Shown in pieces: positions 37,268 to 45,861 of a DNA stretch of 64,000 nucleotides; the stretch's first letter is position 1, and every line of letters begins with the position of its first letter. Made by a program: the position numbers and the translations under genes. The notes below the pieces were generated by a model. That model made no database searches. It saw nothing but the letters and a program-made list of their open reading frames with translations, and was not told where the DNA came from. This stretch comes from Corynebacterium amycolatum SK46 (GTDB lineage: Bacteria; Actinomycetota; Actinomycetes; Mycobacteriales; Mycobacteriaceae), in NCBI RefSeq assembly GCF_000173655.1, contig NZ_ABZU01000010.1, forward strand, positions 41,329 through 105,328, in the 5' to 3' direction.

Positions 37268-38923
37268 TTACCCGTTCAGAACAGCCGAGACCACGTCCTG
37301 CGCCTCAGCCTGAACTTGCGCCAGGTGATCTGCGCCCTTGAAGGACTCCGCGTAGATCTTGTACTTATCTTCAGTGCCCGACGGACGTGCCGCGAACCAA
37401 GCGTTCTCCGTAACCACCTTGAGGCCGCCAATCGCAGCGCCGTTGCCCGGTGCTTCGGTCAGCTTGGCTGTGATGGTCTCCCCTGCCAGGGTGTCGGCCT
37501 TGACCTGCTCCGGCGAGAGCTTCTTCAGGATTGCCTTCTGCTCACGGGTTGCGTCCGCATCGGTGCGGGCGTAAGCCGGGGCACCGTACTTATCGGCGAG
37601 CTCTGCGTAGAGCTGCGATGGAGTCTTCTCGGTCACGGCCTTAATCTCGCTGGCCAGGAGGTCCAGGATGATGCCGTCCTTATCGGTAGACCACACAGTG
37701 CCGTCGTGACGCAGGAACGATGCACCAGCGGATTCTTCACCACCGAAACCGATGGTGCCGCCGAGCAGACCCGGGACGAACCACTTGAAGCCGACTGGAA
37801 CCTCCACGAGCTTGCGGCCCAAATTGGCGACGACGCGGTCAATCATCGACGAAGACACCAGCGTCTTACCGACCGCGGTCTCCTGCGACCAGCCCGGACG
37901 ATGCGCGAAGAGGTAATCAATGGCAACGGCCAGGTAGTGGTTCGGGTTCATCAGACCCGCGTCCGGTGTCACAATTCCGTGGCGATCGGAGTCCGCGTCA
38001 TTGCCGGTGGAGATGTCGAACTTATCGCGGTTACCAATCAGGGACGCCATCGCATTCGGCGAGGAGCAGTCCATACGAATCTTGCCGTCTGTATCCAGCG
38101 TCATAAAACGCCAGGTCGCGTCAACCAGCGGATTGACCACAGTCAGATTGAGGTTATGCGCATCGCCAATTGCGCCCCAGTAATCCACCGACGCACCACC
38201 CATGGGGTCAGCGCCGATACGCACGCCGGCATCACGGATGGCGTCGAGGTTGACAACATTCGGCAGGTCCGACACGTATGCGTTGAGGTAGTCGTGCTTT
38301 ACGACGAGGTCTCCGGCCTTGTCCACCAGCTGGCGCTTAACCCCATCCAAGCCCTTAGCCAGGTATTCATTGGCACGAGCTGCAATCCAGTCCGTCGCAT
38401 CCGCGTCCGCCGGACCACCGGTCGGCGGGTTGTACTTAAAACCACCATCCCGTGGCGGATTGTGGGAAGGGGTAATCACGATACCGTCGGCACGCGCGGA
38501 ACTACTCCCCGTCGGGCCTCCCTCCACGTCGCGGTTGTACGTCAGAATCGCGTGACTGACGGCCGGAGTCGGCGTGTAGCGATCCTGAGCGTCAACCATC
38601 ACGGTGATGCCGTTGGCGGTGAGGACCTCGAGGGCGGAAATCATTGCCGGCTCGGACAGGCCGTGAGTATCGCGGCCCACGTAAAGCGGACCTTCAATGC
38701 CCTGGCCCTTGCGGTAATCCACGATGGCCTGAGTGGTGGCGTGAATGTGGTCTTCGTTGAAAGCGCCGTCGAGAGAGGAACCGCGGTGACCGGAAGTACC
38801 GAAGACGACCTTCTGGTCGGGGTTATTCGGGTCCGGGTGCTTTGTGTAGTAAGCAGTCACCAGTTCCGCGACATCGATAAGGTCGGATGGCTGGGCCAAT
38901 TGCCCGGCGCGCTCATGAGCCAT
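37268..38923 (-). CDS. pgm: Phosphoglucomutase (alpha-D-glucose-1,6-bisphosphate dependent)
   Basis: 551 residues. Interconverts glucose-1-P and glucose-6-[20 protein letters not shown] is the N-terminal loop, [20 protein letters not shown] carries the phosphoserine, [10 protein letters not shown] the metal site, [12 protein letters not shown] the sugar-binding loop, and [16 protein letters not shown] the phosphate-binding loop. ATG at 38923 with AGGAGG upstream. Stands alone, divergent from crcB. Confidence 0.97.
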   Translation of the reverse strand: MAHERAGQLAQPSDLIDVAELVTAYYTKHPDPNNPDQKVVFGTSGHRGSSLDGAFNEDHIHATTQAIVDYRKGQGIEGPLYVGRDTHGLSEPAMISALEVLTANGITVMVDAQDRYTPTPAVSHAILTYNRDVEGGPTGSSSARADGIVITPSHNPPRDGGFKYNPPTGGPADADATDWIAARANEYLAKGLDGVKRQLVDKAGDLVVKHDYLNAYVSDLPNVVNLDAIRDAGVRIGADPMGGASVDYWGAIGDAHNLNLTVVNPLVDATWRFMTLDTDGKIRMDCSSPNAMASLIGNRDKFDISTGNDADSDRHGIVTPDAGLMNPNHYLAVAIDYLFAHRPGWSQETAVGKTLVSSSMIDRVVANLGRKLVEVPVGFKWFVPGLLGGTIGFGGEESAGASFLRHDGTVWSTDKDGIILDLLASEIKAVTEKTPSQLYAELADKYGAPAYARTDADATREQKAILKKLSPEQVKADTLAGETITAKLTEAPGNGAAIGGLKVVTENAWFAARPSGTEDKYKIYAESFKGADHLAQVQAEAQDVVSAVLNG

Positions 38924-39205
38924 TGTGGGTATCCTCCTGCTGAATCGGCGAACTGCGCAACCACCGATTTCACCGCCGACGAGCCGGTCGGAATGGGGAA
39001 ACCGGATTTAAATGCGCTTCCTCTTCCCCAGTGTCCCCGTTTTAGGGTCAGCGCGCATGGCAAGAACCACTCGGTAAGGCAAACTCGCCCCTGCAATAGG
39101 GTGCAGTAGGTAGATTTTCGCGTGCCGACGGAAACACCTTCTCGTGAAAGATTCCGAATTGTCGGCGCCTACCTCCCCTTTCGCCACTGTGCTAGCGTCT
39201 TCACC

Positions 39206-39625
39206 GTGAATGAGGAATCTGTCGCTGCGAAACTGCCATCAGCAGGACGAGCGCAGGTTCTCATGGCCCTGGTTGTGGCCGGCGGAGCCGCTATTGGCGC
39301 AGTGAGTCGCTTTCTGCTCGGCGCGGCAATTGATGCGATTGTGAGTTCGGGAATTAGCGCAGTTTCGACCACTGTCATCAACTTGTTGGGATGCCTTCTC
39401 TTTGGTCTGGTCAGCAGTATCGCGTTTGCTAATCCCCGGCTTGCCGCTTTCTGCGGTACCGGCTTTTGTGGTGGTTTCACCACTTTCTCCGCATTTGTCA
39501 TTCTTTTGTTGGCGCAGGCGGACGCGTCAGTCATGCTGATTGTGAGCGTTGGACTTATTCACCTGCTGTGCTGCCCTCTCGCCTACTGGCTGGGCACCAA
39601 GTGCGTACGGGAGGTCGCGGAATGA
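39206..39625 (+). CDS. crcB: Fluoride channel subunit CrcB/Fluc, first copy
   Basis: 139 residues from GTG at 39206; four predicted helices. GAVSRFLLGAAI and INLLGCLLFGLV are Fluc signatures, and GFCGGFTTFSAFVI holds the Phe/Ser fluoride path. TAGCGT 7 bases before the GTG suggests a leaderless transcript; the open frame reaches back to 39122. Its stop overlaps the start of the second crcB by 4 bases (ATGA), so they are likely a heterodimer. I saw no fluoride riboswitch upstream. Confidence 0.9.
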   Translation: MNEESVAAKLPSAGRAQVLMALVVAGGAAIGAVSRFLLGAAIDAIVSSGISAVSTTVINLLGCLLFGLVSSIAFANPRLAAFCGTGFCGGFTTFSAFVILLLAQADASVMLIVSVGLIHLLCCPLAYWLGTKCVREVAE

Positions 39626-40047
39626 CCGGCGATCTCCTCAGTTCTTTTCCCTCGGCGCTCTCTGCCATCCTCGCTATCGCAGCTGGCGCCGCAGTAGGTG
39701 GAGCGCTGCGCTATGCGCTGGCCGAACTTGCGGTGAAGTGGGCTGATTCCAAACTGCCCGGAACGTGGACCGCGAATATGATTGCCTGCTTCGTCGCCGG
39801 TGTCGCTGCTGTGGTGTGGCCGCGGGGAACGTCGATAAGCGATGGCATGACGTCTGCCCTGGCCTATGCGGCGGTAATGATCGGCTTCGCCGGCGGCCTG
39901 TCGACGTGGTCGACGCTCGCTGGAGAGATCGTACGCCTTAAGAACCAACACTTTTGGAGGGCATGCGGGTACGTTGCTCTCACACTGATTGGCGGAATAA
40001 TCTTTGCTTTCGCCGGAATGTGTTTACCCCCACTTGTGGCGAATTAG
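39622..40047 (+). CDS. crcB: Fluoride channel subunit CrcB/Fluc, second copy
   Basis: 141 residues, four predicted helices. GGALRYALAELAV and WTANMIACFVAGV match Fluc, and IGFAGGLSTWSTLAGEIV is the diverged counterpart of the first copy's GGFTTFS, so this chain has Ser-Thr-Trp in place of Thr-Thr-Phe. Coupled to the first subunit through the 4-base overlap. Both are probably inner-membrane exporters of fluoride. Heterodimer formation is inferred from the family. Confidence 0.9.
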   Translation: MTGDLLSSFPSALSAILAIAAGAAVGGALRYALAELAVKWADSKLPGTWTANMIACFVAGVAAVVWPRGTSISDGMTSALAYAAVMIGFAGGLSTWSTLAGEIVRLKNQHFWRACGYVALTLIGGIIFAFAGMCLPPLVAN

Positions 40048-40115
40048 TAGCACATAATCGTTTTCTGAGAATTTAATGATCGGATTTAGGCTTTCTACCA
40101 GTAAAGTTCCACAGC

Positions 40116-41543
40116 ATGGAAAGCTTCAGCGATTTTGCCTCAGCGGCGGATAGTTTTATTTGGAGTCCGTATCTCCTCATCCCCGCGCTGATCGGCACCG
40201 GAATCATTTTGACCATTCGCCTGGGTGCAATTCACCTGGTCAAACTCGGCCCGGCACTGCGCCTCGGACTCATCGACCGTAACGACGAAGATGCCGAGGG
40301 AGATATCACCAACTACCAGGCGCTTGCGACGGCTCTCGCGGCAACAGTCGGTGTCGGCAACATTGTCGGTGTCGCCACCGCGATCGGCCTGGGTGGACCC
40401 GGTGCGCTGTTTTGGATGTGGGTGACCGGCCTGCTAGGTATGGCATCGAAGTACTCCGAGGCATTCCTGGGTGTGAAGTACCGTCAGGTCGATGCGGCTG
40501 GCGAACAGTCCGGCGGTCCGCAGTACTACCTGCGCAAGGCCATCCCGAATGGTTTTGGTAAGACGCTGGGCATTCTCTTCGCCGTTTTCGCTGCGCTGGC
40601 AGCGTTTGGTATCGGCAACCTGACCCAGGGCAATGCCGTGGCCTCGAACCTGGAAAACAGCTTCGACATCGAACCGACGCTCTCCGGCATGATCATGTTC
40701 ATCCTGGTAGGCGCAGCTCTGATGGGTGGCATTAAGTCGATTGGCCGCATCACCGCCGGCTTTGTGCCGATGATGATTGTGCTCTACATCGGAGCGGCAG
40801 TGTGGGTGCTCGTCGCCAATGTCTCGGCGCTGCCCGAGACCTTCAAGCTCATCTTCACCGATGCTTTCACCGGCACCGCGGCCGTTGGTGGGTTCGCAGG
40901 CTCCACGCTGATTCTCGCCCTGCAGATGGGTGTTGCCCGCGGTCTGTTCTCCAACGAGTCGGGCCTGGGTTCCGGCGCTATCGCCGCTGCCGCCGCATCG
41001 ACCACTCACCCGGTTCGTCAGGGTCTGGTCTCCATGACTCAGACCTTCATTGACACCATCATCGTCGTGTCCTTCACCGGCCTGGTTATCATCAGCACCG
41101 GTGTTTGGCAGGATGGCAACGTCGACACTGGCGCTCTGACTGCTGAGGCATTCTCCCGCGGTCTGCCTGGCCACTGGGGTGGCACTATCGTCACGCTGTC
41201 GGTTGTCTTCTTCGCATTCTCCACCATGCTGGGCTGGTCCTACTACGGTGAGCGCGCCTTCGAGTCCCTGGTCGGTCGCCGCGGCACCGGCCTCTACCGC
41301 GCGGTCTTCACCTGCGTGGTCTTCGTCGGAGCTGTTACTCATCTGGAAACCGTCTGGTCCGTCGCCTCGGCACTCAACGGTCTGATGGCACTACCGAACC
41401 TCATCGGTCTGGTTGTCCTGTCCGGACTCATTGCACGCGAGACAAAGGCCTACCTCAGATTTGACCCGCAGCTGCGCGCAACGGCTGCGGAAATCGATAA
41501 ATGGCAGGCTCAGCAAGACTTCGAGGCCTTCAGCAAGAACTAG
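40116..41543 (+). CDS. Alanine/glycine:cation symporter (AGCS family)
   Basis: 475 residues, about eleven hydrophobic helices. Sodium- or proton-coupled alanine/glycine importer. Signatures: LATALAATVGVGNIVGVATA, GLLGMASKYSEAFLGVKYR, and ARGLFSNESGLGSGAIAAAA (the family's SNE-G motif). The ATG at 40116 has little Shine-Dalgarno sequence. A compact inverted repeat (41558-41574) separates it from the convergent PDZ protease gene. Confidence 0.93.
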   Translation: MESFSDFASAADSFIWSPYLLIPALIGTGIILTIRLGAIHLVKLGPALRLGLIDRNDEDAEGDITNYQALATALAATVGVGNIVGVATAIGLGGPGALFWMWVTGLLGMASKYSEAFLGVKYRQVDAAGEQSGGPQYYLRKAIPNGFGKTLGILFAVFAALAAFGIGNLTQGNAVASNLENSFDIEPTLSGMIMFILVGAALMGGIKSIGRITAGFVPMMIVLYIGAAVWVLVANVSALPETFKLIFTDAFTGTAAVGGFAGSTLILALQMGVARGLFSNESGLGSGAIAAAAASTTHPVRQGLVSMTQTFIDTIIVVSFTGLVIISTGVWQDGNVDTGALTAEAFSRGLPGHWGGTIVTLSVVFFAFSTMLGWSYYGERAFESLVGRRGTGLYRAVFTCVVFVGAVTHLETVWSVASALNGLMALPNLIGLVVLSGLIARETKAYLRFDPQLRATAAEIDKWQAQQDFEAFSKN

Positions 41544-41580
41544 CTGCAACTAGCAGCTGCCCGTAGGGGCTACGGCAAAA

Positions 41581-42663
41581 CTACGAGCAGGTCTGCGCGG
41601 TCTCCGGCTTTTCGATTGCCGCAAGCGCGTCGTCAAGCACAGAGACCTTTACCAACTTCATATCGCCTCGGTCGGCAGTCACAGCCTCTGCGCAATTGCC
41701 TTCCGGCACGAAGAACATCTCGGCGCCCTCATCTCGGGCGGCCGAGATTTTGTGTGTAATGCCACCGATTTCGCCGACGTTCCCGGCAGCGTCAATAGTG
41801 CCGGTGCCAGCAAGGCGCTGCCCCTCGGTCAGATCGCCAGGACTCAGCTTGTCGATCACTCCGAGCGTCATCATGAGACCCGCCGACGGACCTCCAATGC
41901 CGCTGAGCTGGTACTCAACCTTGGTGTCGTCCGCGGATTGTGCCCCCATCCCAACGCCGAGCAGCGCGGTATTCTTCTGATGCGGGTTTTCCGCCAGTGT
42001 CACCGAGATATCGACGGCTTTCTCGGGGTCAGAGTCCTCGCCCTTAGCAGTCTTCTGCTTATCGACGGTCGCAGGTTTGACCCTCAACGTGACCGTATCG
42101 CCCGGGTTGCGTCCGGCAATAATCGCCTTGACCTGCTCGGGCTTGCTTACTGCCACCCCATCCACTGCGAGAATCACATCGTCTTCATGCAGTCGGCCAT
42201 CGACGGGACTATCCGGCACTGTGTAGGCGACGGTGACTTCCATCGGCAACCCGAGATGTGCCAGCGCGGCGGACGTGGCGTTGGCCTCCGACTCGGTGAA
42301 TGCAGCCTTGTTCTCCTCTTCCACCTCGTCCTGGCTCTGGCCCGGAGGGAAGACCGCCTCAATGGGGACGATATCGTTGTCACGATCGAACCACAGGCCA
42401 ATGACCTGCGGCAATGTCAGGTTATGCCTGACTGCAACGGTTGTCATATCCAGCGTGCCCTTAGAACGTTCGGAGTCCGCAGCACTGCCACTGACCGAGA
42501 TAATGTTCTTTCCTTCGACATCGCTGAGGACATCGAAGACCGGGCCAGGCCCCTGCGCTGCATAGGGCACTGTCAGCGTTGGCAGCGAAAGCACAGTTGC
42601 CAACGCGGCGATGGGCACAGCGCCCGCAACAAGAGTTTGGGTACGACGATTCACAAATAACAC
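41581..42663 (-). CDS. Membrane-anchored PDZ / Lon-like (S16) protease, YlbL/Rv3194c type
   Basis: 360 residues. N-terminal signal anchor (about 10-32), then a PDZ domain (near 145-205, DGRLHEDDVILAVDGVAVSK) and a Lon-type serine protease domain: GIGGPSAGLMMTLGVIDKL holds the catalytic Ser near 257, and GGITHKISAARDEGAEMFF the catalytic Lys. The dyad is intact. Extracytoplasmic, likely processing or quality control of envelope proteins. Divergent from the DUF2342 gene, as in mycobacteria. The ATP-driven Lon module is absent. Confidence 0.9.
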   Translation of the reverse strand: MLFVNRRTQTLVAGAVPIAALATVLSLPTLTVPYAAQGPGPVFDVLSDVEGKNIISVSGSAADSERSKGTLDMTTVAVRHNLTLPQVIGLWFDRDNDIVPIEAVFPPGQSQDEVEEENKAAFTESEANATSAALAHLGLPMEVTVAYTVPDSPVDGRLHEDDVILAVDGVAVSKPEQVKAIIAGRNPGDTVTLRVKPATVDKQKTAKGEDSDPEKAVDISVTLAENPHQKNTALLGVGMGAQSADDTKVEYQLSGIGGPSAGLMMTLGVIDKLSPGDLTEGQRLAGTGTIDAAGNVGEIGGITHKISAARDEGAEMFFVPEGNCAEAVTADRGDMKLVKVSVLDDALAAIEKPETAQTCS

Positions 42664-42793
42664 CCTACATTCTCGATATCTGCCTACTGGACACCTGATG
42701 AATCTTGTCCGTGTCTGTTCGCTGGGCGCGAAGTTGCCAATAAAGTGGTGCTTTTAAGTACTCACGCGGGTCATTGCCCGGTACGGTGGGAGC

Positions 42794-44296
42794 ATGAGTT
42801 CTAACGGATTTGGCTTTGGTCCGAACGACAATGATGACGATCGCGACGACGCTGGCAACAATGACTCCGGCCAGGGCGGTCAGGGCGGCCAGGGCGGTCC
42901 TTTCGGTTTCTTCGGGTTTCCCTTCGGTGGCATGGGCGGCGCCGGTGGCTTCGGTTTCGGCGGCCCCGGGCAGCCCGGCAGCGGCGCCTCTGGCAAGGGA
43001 GACCAGCCGAACTTGGGCGATATTCTCAACCAGTTTGGCGAGATGTTCTCCGGCATGGGGCAGCGATTCCAGGAGTCTAACTCTGGCCCTGTCAACTACG
43101 ACGCGGCCGAGCGCGTTGCGCGGACCCGTCTTGGTAACCCGGCTCCGGTGAAGGACTCGGCTCGCGAGGCGCTGACTGATTCCTTGCGCCTGGCCGAACT
43201 GTGGCTAGATGATGCCACCTCCCTGCCGGCTGGTGTCAACCGCGTGGAAGCGTGGAATAGCCTGCAGTGGTTGGAGAACACCAAGTCGACATGGACTCGC
43301 CTTGTCGATCCCGTCGCCAGCCGCATGAGTGATGCCTCCCTCGAAGGCGTTCCAGAGGAAGCTCGCGAGATGATGGGCCCGATGCTGGGCATCATGCGCC
43401 AGATGAACTCGATGAGCTTTGGTACTCAGCTAGGAAATGCGCTGGCTGAGTTGGCACAGACGAGCCTGACTGGTTCTGACCTCGGGCTGCCGCTACACAC
43501 CACTGGTGCGGCGGTACTGCTGCCAACGCATCTCGTAGCTCTCGCGGAGGAACTCGAGGTTCCAGCGCGCGATCTGTTTATCTACGCCACTGCCCGCGAA
43601 GCTGCCCACCAGCGTCTCTTCGACCGCGTGCCATGGCTGGCTGAACGCATGATTTCCTCTGTCGAGGAATACGCTGCCGGCATCGTCATCGACTATTCCG
43701 CAATCGAAGAGGCCGCCCGCGGTCTGGATATTGAGAACATGCAGGATCCGCAGCGTATGCAGGAAGCTATGAGCGAGCTGCAGAATATGGATCTGAGCCC
43801 GAAAATTCGTTCTCGTAACGAGAATGCTCGTACTCGTTTCCAGACGCTGCTTGCACTGGTCGAAGGGTGGGTGGACATGGTTGTCACCGATGCCCTCGGT
43901 GAGCGTCTACCAGGTGCCGCACAGCTGGATGAAGCCTGGCGTCGTCGCCGCGCCACCGAAGGTGCTGAACAGGCGCTGGAGAAGGCCACCGGCATTGACC
44001 TCGGCTCCCCCAAGGTGCGTGAGGCAACCAACTTGTGGCACCGTCTGACCACCGCTGTGGGCATCGAGCGCCGCGACAAGGTCTGGGATCACCCGGACTT
44101 TCTGCCCGTGGCAGAGGATTTGGATGAACCCGCGGCCTTTATTGACTCGGTTCTTGGCGGCTCGGACAACGATGACTTCGACCCGATCGCAGAGCTTGAA
44201 GAGCAGCTGCGCAAAGAAGCCGAAAAGCGCGCGGCTGAGGGCAAGGACAGCGACACCGACGAGGACAATTCTGGCGACACCGACGACGATAAGTAG
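42794..44296 (+). CDS. Zinc-dependent metalloprotease-like protein (DUF2342, Rv3195-like)
   Basis: 500 residues. An N-terminal Asp/Asn-rich then Gly/Phe-rich low-complexity segment (about 1-80, several GQGG repeats) precedes a helical core. FIYATAREAAHQRLFDRVPW near residue 255 contains the family's REAAHxRLF element, an altered HExxH-like site in which His and Glu are re-ordered; whether it binds zinc is not shown. Acidic tail. Divergent from the PDZ/Lon-like gene and convergent with the HELVH zincin gene, 4 bases between stops. Confidence 0.85.
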   Translation: MSSNGFGFGPNDNDDDRDDAGNNDSGQGGQGGQGGPFGFFGFPFGGMGGAGGFGFGGPGQPGSGASGKGDQPNLGDILNQFGEMFSGMGQRFQESNSGPVNYDAAERVARTRLGNPAPVKDSAREALTDSLRLAELWLDDATSLPAGVNRVEAWNSLQWLENTKSTWTRLVDPVASRMSDASLEGVPEEAREMMGPMLGIMRQMNSMSFGTQLGNALAELAQTSLTGSDLGLPLHTTGAAVLLPTHLVALAEELEVPARDLFIYATAREAAHQRLFDRVPWLAERMISSVEEYAAGIVIDYSAIEEAARGLDIENMQDPQRMQEAMSELQNMDLSPKIRSRNENARTRFQTLLALVEGWVDMVVTDALGERLPGAAQLDEAWRRRRATEGAEQALEKATGIDLGSPKVREATNLWHRLTTAVGIERRDKVWDHPDFLPVAEDLDEPAAFIDSVLGGSDNDDFDPIAELEEQLRKEAEKRAAEGKDSDTDEDNSGDTDDDK

Positions 44297-44300
44297 CGAG

Positions 44301-44831
44301 TTAGCTCTGGGTTCCCCAGCGCTGATACGCCTCTAGATAGCCCCGTGCCCGTTCGTGGTACGGGGCTTTTGCCGCCCAATACCAGAACTCTTCGGTATGA
44401 CCACCGTCGACGAAGGTATGGACCAATTCGTGCACAATGACATCGTCGAGGACGTACCCCGGGACGTCGGCAAGCCGGTGTGAGATGCGAATGCGCCCTG
44501 GACTATCGACGCCGCCGGTGACCGATGCCCACCTGCGCGACATGTTCTTGACCCATTTGATTGACTCGAACCGCGGGCGATCTTCCAGCACCGTACGAGA
44601 GAGCAGCCGTGCGCGGCGCTCAAGGTCGGAATTATCCAGGTTGCTGCCAACTTTTTTCCGCACTCGTGCAACAATTTCATTGACCTGCTGTTTTTCCGCA
44701 GCGGCGCTGAGGTCGTCCGGAACCATGACAATGATCCGGTTTCCCTCTGCGCGGGCGGACACAGTACGGCGGCGGCGCTTCGAGCGCCGAACCTCAACAT
44801 CCGGGCCGTACTCAGGTCGCTTGGTGCTCAT
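44301..44831 (-). CDS. YgjP/SprT-like metallopeptidase (HELVH)
   Basis: 176 residues from ATG at 44831. VIVHELVHTFVDGGHTEEFW near residue 130 is the zinc-binding HExxH plus downstream His of the YgjP (DUF45) family. The N-terminus is very basic (RRSKRRRRTVSARAEGN), possibly nucleic-acid binding. TATACG about 10 bases upstream suggests an almost leaderless transcript. Probably a cytosolic zinc peptidase of unknown substrate; it stands alone. Confidence 0.85.
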   Translation of the reverse strand: MSTKRPEYGPDVEVRRSKRRRRTVSARAEGNRIIVMVPDDLSAAAEKQQVNEIVARVRKKVGSNLDNSDLERRARLLSRTVLEDRPRFESIKWVKNMSRRWASVTGGVDSPGRIRISHRLADVPGYVLDDVIVHELVHTFVDGGHTEEFWYWAAKAPYHERARGYLEAYQRWGTQS

Positions 44832-44899
44832 GCTTTTTAAGCGTATATGCTCTGCCCTGCGATTGCGCAAAAGTTGGCCCCGGGGTAAAAGATATTTTC

Positions 44900-45835
44900 A
44901 TGGGGGAATACAGGGATACGTCTCGGGGGCGGGATGGTACGGCTGGCGTAATGGGTTCGGACGCACCCGCGGCACAAACACTTTCCGCGCCTGCCACGGA
45001 CTACGCGCTGCGACCGGAGATACCGATTGTCATGCGCCCAGGCGCGCGGATTCAGTTCGGCGTGGAACCGGAGCGCAGCATGGTTCTGCCGCTTTCCGAC
45101 GGCACCCCGCCGGGGCCTGTCTTCTCGGCGCTTCTTGCAGCGCATAGAGGTAGCACCTTAGGCGAGGTCTTTGCTGACAGTCACGACAAGCTGTCACCGC
45201 AGTTCATTACCGCACTTATCTCCGACCTTCACCGAGCCGCACTGGTCCAAAAACCACCGACCCGGCGGAGGATTACGCTAATCGGTCGGGACAGTTTGCG
45301 CACCGGACTTTTAAAAGAGCTTCGTCGCACGGGCTGTGGTAGTTGGACGACGTCAATGTCACCCACTCGCAATGCGACGCTGAAAATATCTCAATCCACG
45401 CCGGAAGACATCGGACTCGCGGTGGTCACGGGCATGGAAGTACCGAGCATGCCCTTGGTTCGCGCTCTGTTTCATCGTGGAATTGAGCATCTGCACACAC
45501 ATTTCCGCGATGGGGCACTGATTCTTGGGCCGCTTGTTCGGTCAGGTCAAGGACCCTGCTCGATGTGTTTCGAAGCTTATCGACGAGACCGCGACCCCGT
45601 CCGGGCACTGATTGCGCTACAGCTTCGCACTTTTACGCCGGTGGCCGCACCGGAATGGCTGAACACAGCGGTGCCACTGTTGGTTGGGCAGCTACGGCGG
45701 CCGGATCTCTCAGATCTATGTGCAACGGAGGTGCGCATAGATTTGGAAAGCCTCGATATCACCCGCACTACTGTTGCTCCCCACCCGCAGTGCCCAGTGT
45801 GTGGTCATGGCAACTCGCAGATGCAGTTCATGTAA
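44900..45835 (+). CDS. Orphan cyclodehydratase-like protein (Rv3196 type)
   Basis: 311 residues. Resembles the ThiF-like/docking half of TOMM cyclodehydratases (the partner of YcaO) but no YcaO gene or precursor peptide is nearby. A likely Zn-binding set of two CxxC pairs is visible: QGPCSMCFEAYRRDRD near residue 218 and HPQCPVCGHGNSQMQFM at the end. The middle holds a small Rossmann-like part (RRITLIGRDSLRTGLLKEL). Start ATG 44900 (no strong binding site); an ATG at 44951 is possible. Cytosolic. Lies next to three protease genes and upstream of convergent uvrD2. Function unknown. Confidence 0.7.
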   Translation: MGEYRDTSRGRDGTAGVMGSDAPAAQTLSAPATDYALRPEIPIVMRPGARIQFGVEPERSMVLPLSDGTPPGPVFSALLAAHRGSTLGEVFADSHDKLSPQFITALISDLHRAALVQKPPTRRRITLIGRDSLRTGLLKELRRTGCGSWTTSMSPTRNATLKISQSTPEDIGLAVVTGMEVPSMPLVRALFHRGIEHLHTHFRDGALILGPLVRSGQGPCSMCFEAYRRDRDPVRALIALQLRTFTPVAAPEWLNTAVPLLVGQLRRPDLSDLCATEVRIDLESLDITRTTVAPHPQCPVCGHGNSQMQFM

Positions 45836-45861
45836 TTCGAAGTGCCTTGAGCAGAATTTGA

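Noticed and set aside
37316..39109. 597-codon frame antisense to pgm
   Set aside because: Arg/His-rich shadow of a well-defined phosphoglucomutase gene.
38924..39205. Fluoride riboswitch upstream of crcB
   Set aside because: Searched for the conserved GGNGAUGG-like core and pseudoknot partner; not found, and the crcB transcript looks leaderless.
41558..41574. Terminator between the AGCS symporter and PDZ protease genes
   Set aside because: The inverted repeat is imperfect and lacks a T tract in either direction.
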